From Vicinamibacterales bacterium (GTDB taxonomy: Bacteria > Acidobacteriota > Vicinamibacteria > Vicinamibacterales > UBA8438), in contig CATQHX010000010.1 of the NCBI GenBank assembly GCA_958296065.1, positions 186,001-250,000 of the forward strand: a stretch of 64,000 nucleotides of DNA. Direction: 5' to 3'. The position numbers and the translations under genes were made by a program. This document shows positions 37,997-47,388 of the stretch, piece after piece; position 1 is the stretch's first letter; each line of letters starts with the position of its first letter. The notes below the pieces were generated by a model. The model was not told the origin of the DNA. It made no database searches and saw only the letters and a program-made list of their open reading frames with translations.

Positions 37997-38830
37997 TGTG
38001 ATGCTGACCGAGTCATGCGCGGCCATGGCGAGACGGCGTGGGCCATCAGGCCGGGAAAAATGTGGGCCGCCGCCCACAATTTTCGTGCGGCGTTCGAAAG
38101 GGGGGCATCCGGCCCCGCATTGCGGTCCGGGCGATCGTGTGCCTGCCATCCAGACCGCAGTCTGCCGGCGCACGAATTCCCGCGCAGCCGCCGTGCAGGG
38201 CTACCTGGTTGGGGGCGACGCCAGCGCCCCGCACCGGCGATCCGAGGCCGACGGCCCGAGCCTGTGCGTGACGCGTGCTGCTCGGCGCATTGACAGCTGC
38301 CTGTCCGTGCAGGAGCGCGTCAGTTCCTGTTCCCTCTGCGACGCTGACCGCGGCGCCGCCGGGTGCGTTTTCCCGCTCGATGCGCGCGGTCAGTGCACCG
38401 GCGAAGCCGAAGGCGCCGGCCCGACCGGCCGCGCGACAAAGTGGTCCAGCTCCGCGGTCATCGTGCGGCCGGCGTTTCCGCGGCGCGGCCGCTCGAGCGG
38501 GTCGGGCGTCGCGCACGCCGGTCGGCAGATGCTCGGAGATGCTCCACAGGTGCTCGTGTGCGGAGGAGGTCGTCCTGCTCGGTGCGTTCCGCTGTGGTGA
38601 CCGGCGTGCTGCTCGATGCCGTGCGGTTGCCCAGGGTGCTGACCGGGGCATGCGCGGCCAAGGCGACACGGCGTGCACCGTCAGGCCGTATCCGCCGCGG
38701 AAAAATGTGGGCCGCCGCCCGCAATTTCTTCGTGCGGCGTTCGAAAAGGGGGCGTCCCGCCCCGCATTGCGGTCGGGGCGATTCCGGAGCCTGCCATCCG
38801 AACCGCGGCTGCCGGTGCGCGAGTTCCCGC
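37997..38830. repeat. Diverged direct repeat, about 190 bp, two copies
   Basis: Copies at about 37997-38185 and 38640-38830 share GCGCGGCCA, GAAAAATGTGGGCCGCCGCC, CGTGCGGCGTTCGAAA and CCCCGCATTGCGGTC in the same order, with scattered changes. The space between (38186-38639) holds no convincing gene on either strand. The function is unknown. Confidence 0.6.
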
Positions 38831-39002
38831 GAGTGGTACGAGACGCTGACCGACGGGAAGCCCTGGCACCTCGGCGCCCGCATCGGGAAGGGAACCAGTC
38901 GCGACCCGCGGCGCACCATCCGGATCGGATTCGCGCGCGACTGAGGAAGGCAACCGCGTGATCGTGGGGTTCATCGGCCTGCACCAGCGAAACCGGCAGT
39001 CA
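38826..39002 (+). pseudogene. Remnant of a small conserved hypothetical protein
   Basis: One frame reads WYETLTDGKPWHLGARIGKG, TSRDPRRTIRIGFARD and stops; a shifted frame resumes with RVIVGFIGLHQRNRQS. Joined they look like one small protein broken by a frameshift near 38943. There is no start codon in the intact part. I recognise a style common in mobile regions, not a function. Confidence 0.5.
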
Positions 39003-39880
39003 GGAAGAACCGGAAGGAAGCTGCGGGACCGGAGTGGACCGCCGGGGAAGCCCGGATGGGTGGACGGCGCGCGTCGGGCGCGATGGTCGCCGCCGTGGTG
39101 GTTCGCCGTGTGGTGGTGCAGCTCGCGCTGGGTGCTCGGCCGCGCACTCCGCCCGTCGGGCCGGCGGCGCCGGGGCGTCGCCCCTCACGCCCGACGCGTT
39201 CTCTCACGGCTGGAACGAGGCCGCTGTCCCCGGAGCGCCTCCGGGTCCGGTTGCGAGGGAGTCGAGAGAGAGGACGGCGGCGGGACGCGTAACGCAGCGG
39301 CGGCGCGGCGCCGGGGCTGGCGAGGCGGCGCCTGTCGGCGGTCCAGCCGGGTGGCCGGATACACTACAGGCATGGGCGCGCGAACCGGGCGGTAGCCGGC
39401 GAGGCGGCGCGGGACTGGGCCACCCGCCGCTTGCTGGTGGCGCGGCTGCGGCTGGAGACCGCCCGGCCGGCAGCGCAGCCTGCCGACCCCTGGCAGGGCG
39501 GGCTCGGTGAGAGCTTCGGCGGCCTGACTCGAGTGCAGTGCCCGGCCCTGCAAGGCCGGGCCGTTGATGCAGGCTGACGAGCCGGACACCGGCATGCGAC
39601 ACGACGACATGGCTGCCGTCTGTCGAAACAACGACGCGATTGCTCGCCTTGTGCGAGCGGTACGGTCCGGAAGAGTCGGCGGTGGCCGCTGTCGTGCGGG
39701 GACCGGCGCACGGGCGTACCGGGGTCGCCCTGCCGTGAGGACTGCCCGGCGTGGAACGCGACCGAGATGCGTGCGGCGGTCGACTGTCTCGAGCAGGCGG
39801 GCGCTGCGGCAAGGCCGACGTTCGTGCATTTCGGCGGCCGGCCCGATGCGGCGGCGGGTCGTGCTGGAGGGAGCATCACG
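39003..39880. other. Gene-free, very GC-rich stretch
   Basis: No convincing gene over nearly 880 bases. A GCCCGGCC-CTGCAA-GGCCGGGC hairpin occurs at about 39540-39561, without a T-run. Confidence 0.45.
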
Positions 39881-40135
39881 ATGTCGAGCAGCGGAATCCT
39901 GGATGCGCTGCGCAACGAGGAGCGCTCGCTCAAGAGCCAGCTCGTCGCCATCCAGCGCGCCATCGAGGCGATTGAAGGAACTGCCGCGCCGACCGCGCGG
40001 CGCGGCAGCAAGAAGGCGGTCAAGGCGGTCGGGAGGCGCAAGCGCACGATGACCGAGGAGCAGCGCCGGGCCGTGGCCGAGCGGATGCGGAAGTACTGGG
40101 CTGCACGTCGGGCGGAAAAGGCCGCGGGGAACTGA
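39881..40135 (+). CDS. Small basic helical protein of unknown function
   Basis: The 84-aa protein starts at ATG 39881 behind GGAGGGAG. It has an N-terminal amphipathic helix (ILDALRNEERSLKSQLVAIQ), a Lys/Arg-rich linker (ARRGSKKAVKAVGRRKRTM) and a helix EEQRRAVAERMRKYWAARRA. A coiled-coil dimer with basic arms, perhaps nucleic-acid binding, would fit. I do not know a named family. Good start signals and codon use make it a likely real gene despite decayed surroundings. Confidence 0.6.
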   Translation: MSSSGILDALRNEERSLKSQLVAIQRAIEAIEGTAAPTARRGSKKAVKAVGRRKRTMTEEQRRAVAERMRKYWAARRAEKAAGN

Positions 40136-40545
40136 CCGCGGCAGCGACGCGAACTGCGCGCCTCCGTTCTCCACGCCGGGGGCGTTGCCCGGCTCACCGG
40201 GACCGATGGAGAACTGCGAGCCGGCCCGGCGTCGTCCTTCGCAGAACGGCGCGGCGCGGAGCCACGCGCCGATGGTCTCGAGGTCCAACCGTCCGGGGCA
40301 CGAGAGGCCCTCGCGAGCAAGCCGCGTTGTATGACCAACGGGTCATGCAACGCGCTTTCCAGCGGCCGTCGACATCCGGGTCCGGGTCGCGGCTGGCCGC
40401 CGCCATCGAGTGTGCGGGACGCGGGCTCGTCCGAGGTTGTGCGGGGGGATTGCCCGCTGGCCGTCCGCGGGACGGATAGGGTGCCTGGTCCTCGTGCAGC
40501 GAGCGTCCGACGGGGTTGTCCGCGCCGACGGTTGGGTCTTCGGCG
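40136..40545. other. Gene-free stretch with an extended hairpin
   Basis: At 40323-40354 a 14-bp stem (CGCGTTGTATGACC against GGTCATGCAACGCG) encloses AACG, with one G-T pair. The core ATGACC-N4-GGTCAT recurs at 11651-11666. Otherwise no gene or family is visible. Confidence 0.5.
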
Positions 40546-40923
40546 CTACCAGCGCAGGCAGGGGTCCGAGAGTGGGGACAGGTCGTCGAGCAGCGGCGTG
40601 CTCTGGCCGGCGTCCTCGGCCGGGGCGGCTTCGGCTGCGTCCTCGATGCTATCGAGCAGCCCGAGCACGGCGGTTTCGGCGGGGTTGAGCGCGTGGTTGA
40701 GGAGCCACTGGCGCCGCCGGTGGCAGGCGTAGCAGCGCTCGTGCGTGGGCCAGACGAGGCGCCCGCAGGTCCCGGCGTCGAGAGGCAGGTCGACGCCGGC
40801 GCAGAGCTTCTTGTCGCGGTTGGCGGCCCGGTGGCGGCGCATGACCTCGCGATTGGCGATGCGGCGGCGCAGGCGGCGCAGCCACTGGCGCTGTTCGGGG
40901 CGGAGCAGGTCGGCGAGAGGCAT
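40546..40923 (-). CDS. Small Cys/His protein of unknown function
   Basis: The 125-aa product has a clear ribosome-binding site (AGGAGG) before ATG 40923. Residues 1-45 are Arg-rich helix (LRPEQRQWLRRLRRRIANRE). The segment about 50-85 carries C and H residues (KKLCAGVDLPLDAGTCGRLV, then THERCYACHRRRQWLL) that may bind zinc. The acidic C-terminus (about 90-125) is helical. I know no family name. Strong start signals on the minus strand and Cys/His spacing are the case for a real gene. Confidence 0.55.
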   Translation of the reverse strand: MPLADLLRPEQRQWLRRLRRRIANREVMRRHRAANRDKKLCAGVDLPLDAGTCGRLVWPTHERCYACHRRRQWLLNHALNPAETAVLGLLDSIEDAAEAAPAEDAGQSTPLLDDLSPLSDPCLRW

Positions 40924-41839
40924 CAGGTCGTCCTCCTGGAGAAAGGGAGTGGCCCCGGAGCGGGGCCGGTGGAGCGGGCCGGCAGGCCCTGTGGCGTTGC
41001 CGACGCGAGAGGGTCGGAGACCGGCGGCGTGGGGGCGGGGGGCAGAATGCAGAGGCGTGCCTTGACCGCCCGCCCGCCGGCTGCCCGGTCTCCGTTCGCG
41101 CTGCTTGATTGTCGCCCGCTACCGCTCTCCCCTCCGGGTCCGTGATCCTGCGTGCCGACTCGGGGAGGCGCGCCGGCCCGGCAGCGGCGTCGGCGTGGTG
41201 CTGGTGGTGGCGGCTTGCGCCGGCCCGATGCGGGGCGGGCGGCCGGACGGAAAGCGTCAAGGCCTCGAACAGCAGGTGGAGAGAGCCACTGGCGCACGCC
41301 TGGCGAGCGGGGACGCGTCGCAGCGGCCGAAGCCGCCGTTGACGACCTCGACGTGGCCGCAGGCGGCATCGTCGCTCTTGACGCCGTCGGTTTCGACGCG
41401 ATGGAGACCTCGCACAGGCCCGACGAGACGGAGACCGGTCACCTGCACGCGCCCGGACGTTCGCCCTGGGGCCCCGCAGCCGTGGCAGTGGAAGACGCGG
41501 TCACCTGCACGCGCCAGGACGTTCGTCTTCGTCGCGCAGGATCCGGAGCCGGTGTAAACGCGTCGCTACGACTTGACCCGTGGCCGGTTGCTCGCGTCGC
41601 AGATGCCCCCGGCGAGGATCCGCCGGACGATGTGGAAGCTGCGGGCGTCGCTCGGCGTCTCCTGCAAGGCTTCGGGGATGGTCGCCGGCCATGCTCTGCT
41701 TGTGGGGTCGCTGGCGTGTGAGCGGCGAGGAGGGTCAGCTCGGCAGGCAGTTGGCGCAGGTGTTCACGGGGTGCTCCCCCGGGTGGGAGATCGGCGTGTC
41801 ACGCCGGGGGTCGGAAGGTTTCCGAGGGCGGACTTTCGC
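40924..41839. other. Decayed region with a topA-like relic
   Basis: No intact gene. At about 41300-41380 frames give DASQRPKPPLTTSTWPQAAS, parallel to KDASQPPKPPIATSTLQQAA in the topA pseudogene at 42.9 kb, so a second, more decayed copy of that segment is present. The rest of the interval shows no clear gene. Confidence 0.45.
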
Positions 41840-42060
41840 CCAGCAAGAACTCTGGACTATGTCCAATCCCAGATTGTGTTCTGGAAATGAAGAGCAAGTG
41901 GAAAATGCACCAAAACAGGTGCATCTGCCGACCGTCAATACATTGACATCCTGCGAACGTTGACCGGAACTTGTTTTGTGCGTCTACAGGATTGACTCCA
42001 TGGAGTCAATCCAAGGAATTGGATCGACAAGTTGAAAACGCGAACAAAAGACGAATGCAT
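41840..42060. other. Low-GC island with clustered palindromes
   Basis: Composition falls far below neighbouring DNA. Palindromes: TGCACC-AAAACA-GGTGCA at about 41914-41931; a perfect 24-bp palindrome at 41989-42012 (arm GGATTGACTCCA); and ATCCAA-GGAA-TTGGAT at about 42008-42023. No gene spans it. Such clusters occur at replication or transfer origins, recombination sites or operator regions, but none can be named here. Confidence 0.6.
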
Positions 42061-42187
42061 TTGCTTGGCACGTATCCCTGCGCGCCCGCGTTTTCGCCCC
42101 CGTTGCAGCAGCCGTTCCGGGCCTGCTTCCAGTTGGCGCCGCAGGCGGCGATGCGCGCGGCGCCGGTCGGTTACGCTCGCCGGCGTG

Positions 42188-43376
42188 CCATCTCGTAATC
42201 GTCGAATCGCAGGGAAAGACGCGCATGATCAACCAGATCCTCGGGTCGGGCTACGCCGTCCGGGCCTCGCTCGGGCCGTGCGCGCGACCTGCCGCAGCCC
42301 AAGCGCGACGGGCGCTCGTCCGGCAAGCCGCGGCAGCAGACCCGCTTGGGGCTGGACATTGACGGCGGCTGGAAGCCGACCTGGGAGATCATCGACTCGA
42401 AGGCGAAGGTCGTCCGCGAACTGCGCAGCATCGGCCGCGGCGGCGTCGTCTCACCTGGCCACCGACCTCGATCGGGAGGGAGAGGCCATCGCGTGGCGCC
42501 TGCGGGACTTGCTGGGCGGGTCCGAGGACCGTTTCCGGCGGGTCACCTTCTCGGCGATCACGCCCGCCGCGGTGCGCGCGGCGTTCGAGCCCGCGCGCGG
42601 GATCGACTACGACTTGGTGCGCGCCCAGCAGGCGCGCCGGTTCCTCGACCGGGTGGTCGGGTTCACGGTGTCGCCGCTGCTGAGCCGGCGGTTGCGCGCG
42701 GGGCTGTCGGCGGGCCGGGTGCAGTCGGCCGCGCTGGCGATCCTGGCCGCGCGCGACGAGACGTTCCGGGTCTTCGCGCCGGAGGAGTTCTTTGGCGTCG
42801 ACGTGCTGCGTGGCGGTCGCCGGCGCGGATCCTGTGCGTGCATCGGTGGTCGATTCCGGCGGCGGGGTCGTCCGCTTCGGCGGACGCGGCGAGGCGGACG
42901 CGCTGGCGTCGCACCTGGCGGGGGCGGCGGTCACGCTGGACGACGTGGACCGCAAGGACGCGTCGCAGCCGCCGAAGCCGCCGATCGCGACCTCGACGCT
43001 GCAGCAGGCCGCCTCGTCGCTGCTGAAGCTGTCGGTGTCGGATACGATGGCGATGGCGCAGAAGCTCTACGAGGCGGGGAGGATTACCTGCATGCGCTCG
43101 GATGCGGTGATGGTGGCTCCCGAGGCGCAGGAGGCGGCGCCGGCGCCGTGCCGGCCGAGCCGCCGCGCGATGAGCTGTCGGGCGCCGAGGGCGACCCGTC
43201 GTTCGTCCCGCCCAAGCCTGCGGTGGTCGACTGGCCGAGCTCGCGGTGCAAGGGGCCGTTGGCGGTGCTGCTCGAGCGGGGCCGGCTGGTGCTGGCGCCA
43301 GCGGACCGGAGAGCGCGGCCACAGCAGTGGAACGACGCCGTACAGACGCTCCTGGAGTTGCAGGAACAGCCGGTTT
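42188..43376 (+). pseudogene. topA: DNA topoisomerase I (topA) pseudogene
   Basis: Toprim and core motifs of type IA topoisomerases appear in changing frames: LVIVESQGKTRMINQILGSG near 42198, HLATDLDREGEAIAWRLRDL at about 42455-42515, FLDRVVGFTVSPLL and GLSAGRVQSAALAILAARDE at 42640-42755, then in another frame TSTLQQAASSLLKLSVSDTM and AQKLYEAGRITCMRSDAVMV at 42990-43115, where the region before the catalytic Tyr should lie (ITYMRTDS in intact enzymes; Cys replaces Tyr here). At least two frameshifts and a lost catalytic Tyr show it is inactive. The chromosomal topA must lie elsewhere. Confidence 0.8.
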
Positions 43377-43392
43377 GACCCGTCCATTGAGG

Positions 43393-43409
43393 GTCAAGAT
43401 AGGATCTTG
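43393..43409. other. Short hairpin
   Basis: TCAAGAT-AGG-ATCTTGA lies just after the topA remnant. It may be an old terminator. Confidence 0.35.
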
Positions 43410-43454
43410 AACACCCGCTGCGGTACGCCACCACAGGGAGGGAACTGACAGAGC

Positions 43455-43535
43455 ATCGTCGCTACGCTCCGACGAGCGTTCACGTTCGCCGAAATCAGCG
43501 TTCACGTTCGCCGAGTTCGGTGTTCAACTTCAGCG
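43455..43535. repeat. IS21-type end repeats
   Basis: Three related motifs follow one another: GCGTTCACGTTCGCCGAAAT, GCGTTCACGTTCGCCGAGTT and GGTGTTCAACTTCAGCGAAA. Series of such repeats mark the termini of IS21-family elements. No istA or istB gene is present, so only an end remains. Confidence 0.55.
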
Positions 43536-43792
43536 AAATATCCATACTCATCGAACCCGTGGCTCTCGCGGTCCTGCATGATGTCGGCGTGCAGGCCGAG
43601 CCGGTCGTTGAGTCTCCAGCCGGCGTGGAGGCCCAGCGGTACGAAGTTCGTTTCGTAGCCGCCGATCACAGTGAACTGGTGCAGAGTGGAGACGCCGAGG
43701 GTCAGGCGCTTCGGCCCGTCGGGATCGGCCGGCTGGGCGGCGGCGAACTGGGCGGACAGCAGGATCATGGCGATGGTGACGATGATTCGCAT
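43536..43792 (-). pseudogene. Truncated outer-membrane beta-barrel protein gene
   Basis: The minus strand starts at ATG 43792 with a signal peptide (IIVTIAMILLSAQFAAAQPA), followed by FTVIGGYETNFVPLGLHAGW and RLNDRLGLHADIM, the alternating pattern of the first strands of an outer-membrane barrel. At about 43536 it runs into IS21-type end repeats and stops soon after (residue 96 in the open frame). Most of the barrel is gone, so it is a truncated gene, probably disrupted by the insertion. Confidence 0.62.
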
Positions 43793-44234
43793 GATTCCCC
43801 CCTTCCGTCCTGGAGTGCGTCAACCGGCTCCTGGGCGGGGCGCGACAGGCTCACGGACCGGCCCCCTTGCGCTCAGCCGTGCGATGGGCCCCGGGATCGT
43901 GTCCGCGACAGTGGGCGGCCAGGGCGCGAGCCGGGGTGGCGGGTGCTGTGCGAGCGGGCGGCCGCTCGGGCGAGACAGAAGCCCCTCGGCGACCGACTCG
44001 ACCGGGGCGGGCGCAGCAGGGATCCATCGCCCCCTCGGGATCTCACCAGGTCCCAAGAGGCGATGGTTTCGAGGATAGTCGTGAGTGGGAGGTGAACATG
44101 GGGCAGTAGGTCGGATCCGGAACCCGGCTTCGGAGCTTGTTCGTGATGGTCGTCTTCAGCCCCCGGCTGGCTGGGAGAGGAGGCGCAAGAGATGGCCGCG
44201 ACAGCGTTTCCGACAAAGTCTTCCTATCGCACGC
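43793..44234. other. Gene-free stretch
   Basis: No convincing gene. This interval separates the truncated outer-membrane gene from the coupled membrane protein/lipoprotein pair and should contain promoters for both, none of which is evident. Confidence 0.4.
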
Positions 44235-44570
44235 ATGTTGATCCCGGACCAACCAGGTCGGCTGGGATCGGCAGGCGCTCGCAGTCACGAACTCCCAACA
44301 CCGTACTGGCTGACCTCGGACGAGTGGGTGTTGGTAGCGCTCGTCCTCGCTTCGATTCTCGTTTTCCTCGGGTCGGCGATAATGATTCCGCCGGTTGCGA
44401 CGGTATATCGCGAGTGGCCGTCGGGCACGTGCCGCGCGGTCGTGACAGGCGATGGCGTGCCTGGCGATTGTGCGGCGCTACCGCCGTTCCATGATGTCGT
44501 TTGGGTTTCCCGGAGCTGGAATGGTCCGCGGGCTGGCGGGGCGCCGCTTGAGGAGACGGAGGGCACATGA
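44235..44570 (+). CDS. Small single-pass membrane protein
   Basis: The 111-aa protein starts at ATG 44235. A membrane helix spans about residues 32-53 (WVLVALVLASILVFLGSAIM). The rest contains two cysteines (GTCRAVVTGDGVPGDC) that could form a disulphide outside the membrane. It overlaps the lipoprotein gene start by ATGA, so the two are coupled, and a shared envelope function is plausible. No family is recognised. Confidence 0.6.
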   Translation: MLIPDQPGRLGSAGARSHELPTPYWLTSDEWVLVALVLASILVFLGSAIMIPPVATVYREWPSGTCRAVVTGDGVPGDCAALPPFHDVVWVSRSWNGPRAGGAPLEETEGT

Positions 44571-46186
44571 GTACTGCGGTCCCACGGAATCGGCGTACCG
44601 TCGAAGGCGCTTGGGTGGCCATCATCCTGCTGTTCCTGACCGTTTCGGCCTGCGGGCGGACCAACTCGCCGCACCCCGAGGCGACCAACGCCGACGACGC
44701 GCAGTGGGCGGTTGTCCAGGATTACCTTGACCTGCAGGCGACCTGGGAGGAACAGGCCGGCGGCATGCATGACATCTTCATGGCTGGCGACGGCACGGTC
44801 GAGGAGAACCTGCAGCGCGCGGAGGAGGAGCACGGGCAGTGGCCGGACGCCACTGCCGCCCTCGCCGCCGCTCGACAGCTCGTCGTGGCAGGCGGACCGT
44901 ACACGATCGAGGCGGCCGAGTTCCTCATCGAGCGGTCCGCCGGTCCCCTTGCGATGCTCGACCCGCTACGGCACGAGAGGCTGGAGGCGCTGGTCGCTGA
45001 AGTCGGACCAGCGGAGGCCTTCGCAGCACTCCGCGCAGCCGAAGATGTCACGTGGGAGGCGCTGATCGCCAAGCTCGGTCCCGACTGGTCGGTCGTTCAG
45101 GACTACCTCGGCAGGATGCCTGGCTCGAGCGCAATGCGTACAGCGGCCGCGGAGGGCGGTGGGTCGCCGAGCATGCGAAAGCGACCGAGCGTGGTTCGAG
45201 CCGTCGCTGCGGCGCGGGCGATCCTCAGCGCGGAGGGCGTGCACGAGAAGACGGTCGCGGCAGCGGAGTTCCTCGTTGACCACGCATGGGATGTGCCGCG
45301 CGGGGACTGGCACGGCGCCATCGGCGCCAGGGCGTTGGCGACCCACGCGCCACCCGGCTACGAGCGGTGGCCGAGAGTGTTGGGCGCCCTGGACATGGCG
45401 CCTCGCTCGAGCGGGGCTTGGGTATCTGTTTCCCCGATTGACGAGTTCTTCGCAGAGATGGCTTCGAACGCTGACAACCCGGTGCTGCGGGCGGCGGCGC
45501 AGTACCACTTGGCGGCCGGCCTGATGCGCGAAGCGAAGCGACCCATGATGTCGTCGTCGGAGCAGGACCACGCAGCACGCCGCGAGCGCGCCCTCGAGCA
45601 GGCAAAGGGACTCAGCGCCGGCGTCGAGGACGAGACGTTCGACGACTCGATGCGCAGACCGGGCGACGAGATGCCCCGGACATTCGCCCAGGCCGAGGCC
45701 GACCTGATGGCCAGCATCGAGCACGCGACGGTAGGCAGCACGCTGCCGGAGTGGACGGGGCGGCGACTCGACGGGACCGAGGAGCCGCTCTCGGCCTACA
45801 GGGGCCGTGTGCTGCTGATCGACTTCTGGGCGACGTGGTGTGTGCCCTGCATTGATGCGTTGCCGGAACTCCGCGAGATGGTCGGCGAGCTGCCGGCCGA
45901 TCGGTTCGCGCTGCTGGCCATCAGCGTCGACGAGGAGCTCGAGACGGTGACCGAGTTCATGGAGCGGGAGGCGATGCCGTGGTACAACTGGCACTTGGGC
46001 CTTTCCAGCGACCTTGAGCGCATCCTCAATGTTCGCGGCTTCCCGACCTATCTGCTGGCCGACGAGAACGGCAGGATCTTGTCCAACGCCGACGGCCCGC
46101 TCGCCAGGCTACGATGCATGGCCGAGCGGGAAGTAGCGGGTAAGGCGCCTGACTGCCCGGCAGCCGAGTGGCTCGGCACACAGTGA
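44567..46186 (+). CDS. Lipoprotein with C-terminal TlpA-type thioredoxin domain
   Basis: The 539-aa product has a lipobox (FLTVSACG, Cys about 31), so it is a membrane lipoprotein. Residues about 40-380 are helical and unknown, with repeated Ala/Glu/Arg stretches. Residues about 390-535 form a thioredoxin-like domain: LPEWTGRRLDGTEEPLSAYR, VLLIDFWATWCVPCIDALPE, and the cis-Pro region RGFPTYLLADENGR. The active site CVPC is the TlpA/ResA type, which reduces periplasmic disulphides. A small membrane protein precedes it with overlapping ends. Confidence 0.85.
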   Translation: MSTAVPRNRRTVEGAWVAIILLFLTVSACGRTNSPHPEATNADDAQWAVVQDYLDLQATWEEQAGGMHDIFMAGDGTVEENLQRAEEEHGQWPDATAALAAARQLVVAGGPYTIEAAEFLIERSAGPLAMLDPLRHERLEALVAEVGPAEAFAALRAAEDVTWEALIAKLGPDWSVVQDYLGRMPGSSAMRTAAAEGGGSPSMRKRPSVVRAVAAARAILSAEGVHEKTVAAAEFLVDHAWDVPRGDWHGAIGARALATHAPPGYERWPRVLGALDMAPRSSGAWVSVSPIDEFFAEMASNADNPVLRAAAQYHLAAGLMREAKRPMMSSSEQDHAARRERALEQAKGLSAGVEDETFDDSMRRPGDEMPRTFAQAEADLMASIEHATVGSTLPEWTGRRLDGTEEPLSAYRGRVLLIDFWATWCVPCIDALPELREMVGELPADRFALLAISVDEELETVTEFMEREAMPWYNWHLGLSSDLERILNVRGFPTYLLADENGRILSNADGPLARLRCMAEREVAGKAPDCPAAEWLGTQ

Positions 46187-46191
46187 GCGAC

Positions 46192-46223
46192 GGGCGGGTC
46201 TTCGTGATTCCGGTGATCCGCCC
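46192..46223 (+). terminator. Likely terminator after the lipoprotein gene
   Basis: GGGCGGGTC and GATCCGCCC form a 9-bp stem with one G-T pair, five bases after the stop codon. There is no T-run. Confidence 0.45.
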
Positions 46224-47043
46224 CCGCCCGGCAGCTTGACCGTCACCTCCGGGGGCGCGGCGCGGGTCGTCGAGATTGGCCGCGGTCGCCGGGTTGTTGG
46301 CGGCGTGGGAGTGCCGAGGGATCACGCCGCGGCGTGGTACTGCAGTCACCCCCGTGCGGGGAAGACGAGCGGCCCATCGCGATTCGTACACTGCCAAGGC
46401 CGCCGTGCTCGCGCAGCGAGCGGCGCCTCGCATGGTCAACTTTCCGGAGGCGCTGCCGGTATCACCGTGCGTGGCGTGCGGTGGGTCGCCGTGCCGTCGC
46501 ACGTGTCGTCTGGGAGCGCAGCCCGGCGCGTGAGATGCGAAGCATGCACCGTGTCGCCCGCCGGTCGACATGCTCGTGGACTGGCGGCTCCAGATCCTCT
46601 TCCAGTTGGGCCTCGTATAGCGTCTTCAATGTGGTCGCGTTCATGCTCGCGGCTCGCTGACTGCTCCGCCGGTGACGGTGCTGGGGTGCGGTTGCCACGG
46701 TCCTTGATGTTCGCACGATCTGCGGTCCTGAAGCGCCCGGGTCTGCGGAGGGTCAATTCGCGAGAAGACCGGCGGCGAGGTCACGGAGTCGATGGCGTAC
46801 GCCGGCTGGCACCTGGCGTGTGCGGGCGTCAGCCACTCGTCGCGGTCGACGACGGGCGCCGGCGATGCGGGACTGGCGAGCCCGATCCGGAGCCTCGCGC
46901 ACCGGGAAGGCCGCATTCGCTCCGTGACGGTCGTGACCGAGCATTGGGCGGACCCATTGGGACCGGTAAACGAGCGACCGTCGGTCTGCATACTTCCTCT
47001 ACCGCCGAACCAGATGGCTGGCGGCGTCAGAGGAGGTGGTTCG
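46224..47043. other. Gene-free stretch
   Basis: About 820 bases without a convincing gene; decayed coding traces cannot be named. AGAGGAGGT near its end is the ribosome-binding site of the AlpA-like gene. Confidence 0.4.
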
Positions 47044-47250
47044 ATGACCAGGCGTGTTCTCCGGCTCAAGCAGGTACAGGCGCAGACCGGACTGTCGCGC
47101 TCGACCATCTTCGCGCTGCAGCAACGAGGCATCTTCCCGCGGTCGATCAAGATCGGACCCAAGGCGACGGGCTGGTACGAGGACGAGGTGCAGAATTATA
47201 TCGAGACCCGTCCGCGCGGCGGCGGCCACCGGGCCGGGAAGAGACGGTGA
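47044..47250 (+). CDS. AlpA-family DNA-binding regulator
   Basis: The 68-aa protein (ATG 47044, ribosome-binding site AGGAGG) is a MerR-like winged-helix protein of the AlpA family: LRLKQVQAQTGLSRSTIFAL and QQRGIFPRSIKIGPKATGWY, with WYEDEVQNYIETRP at the end. AlpA proteins regulate integrase genes of P4-like prophages and islands. A P4-type integrase gene lies 3.2 kb away, and a broken AlpA-like tail sits right before it (50177), so this may belong to the same island. It is the clearest sign that this region was acquired. Confidence 0.85.
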   Translation: MTRRVLRLKQVQAQTGLSRSTIFALQQRGIFPRSIKIGPKATGWYEDEVQNYIETRPRGGGHRAGKRR

Positions 47251-47388
47251 CCGGCGGGCGGTGTCAGTGCGGGTCAGGACCGACTGCCAACCTCGGCGCC
47301 AACTGAGATCCGGTCCCGATCGTTCGCCACCACCTCTGTCGGGATCGGGTTGGCGCTGACTCCGAGAGCAGGTATCCGCGCGGGAACA

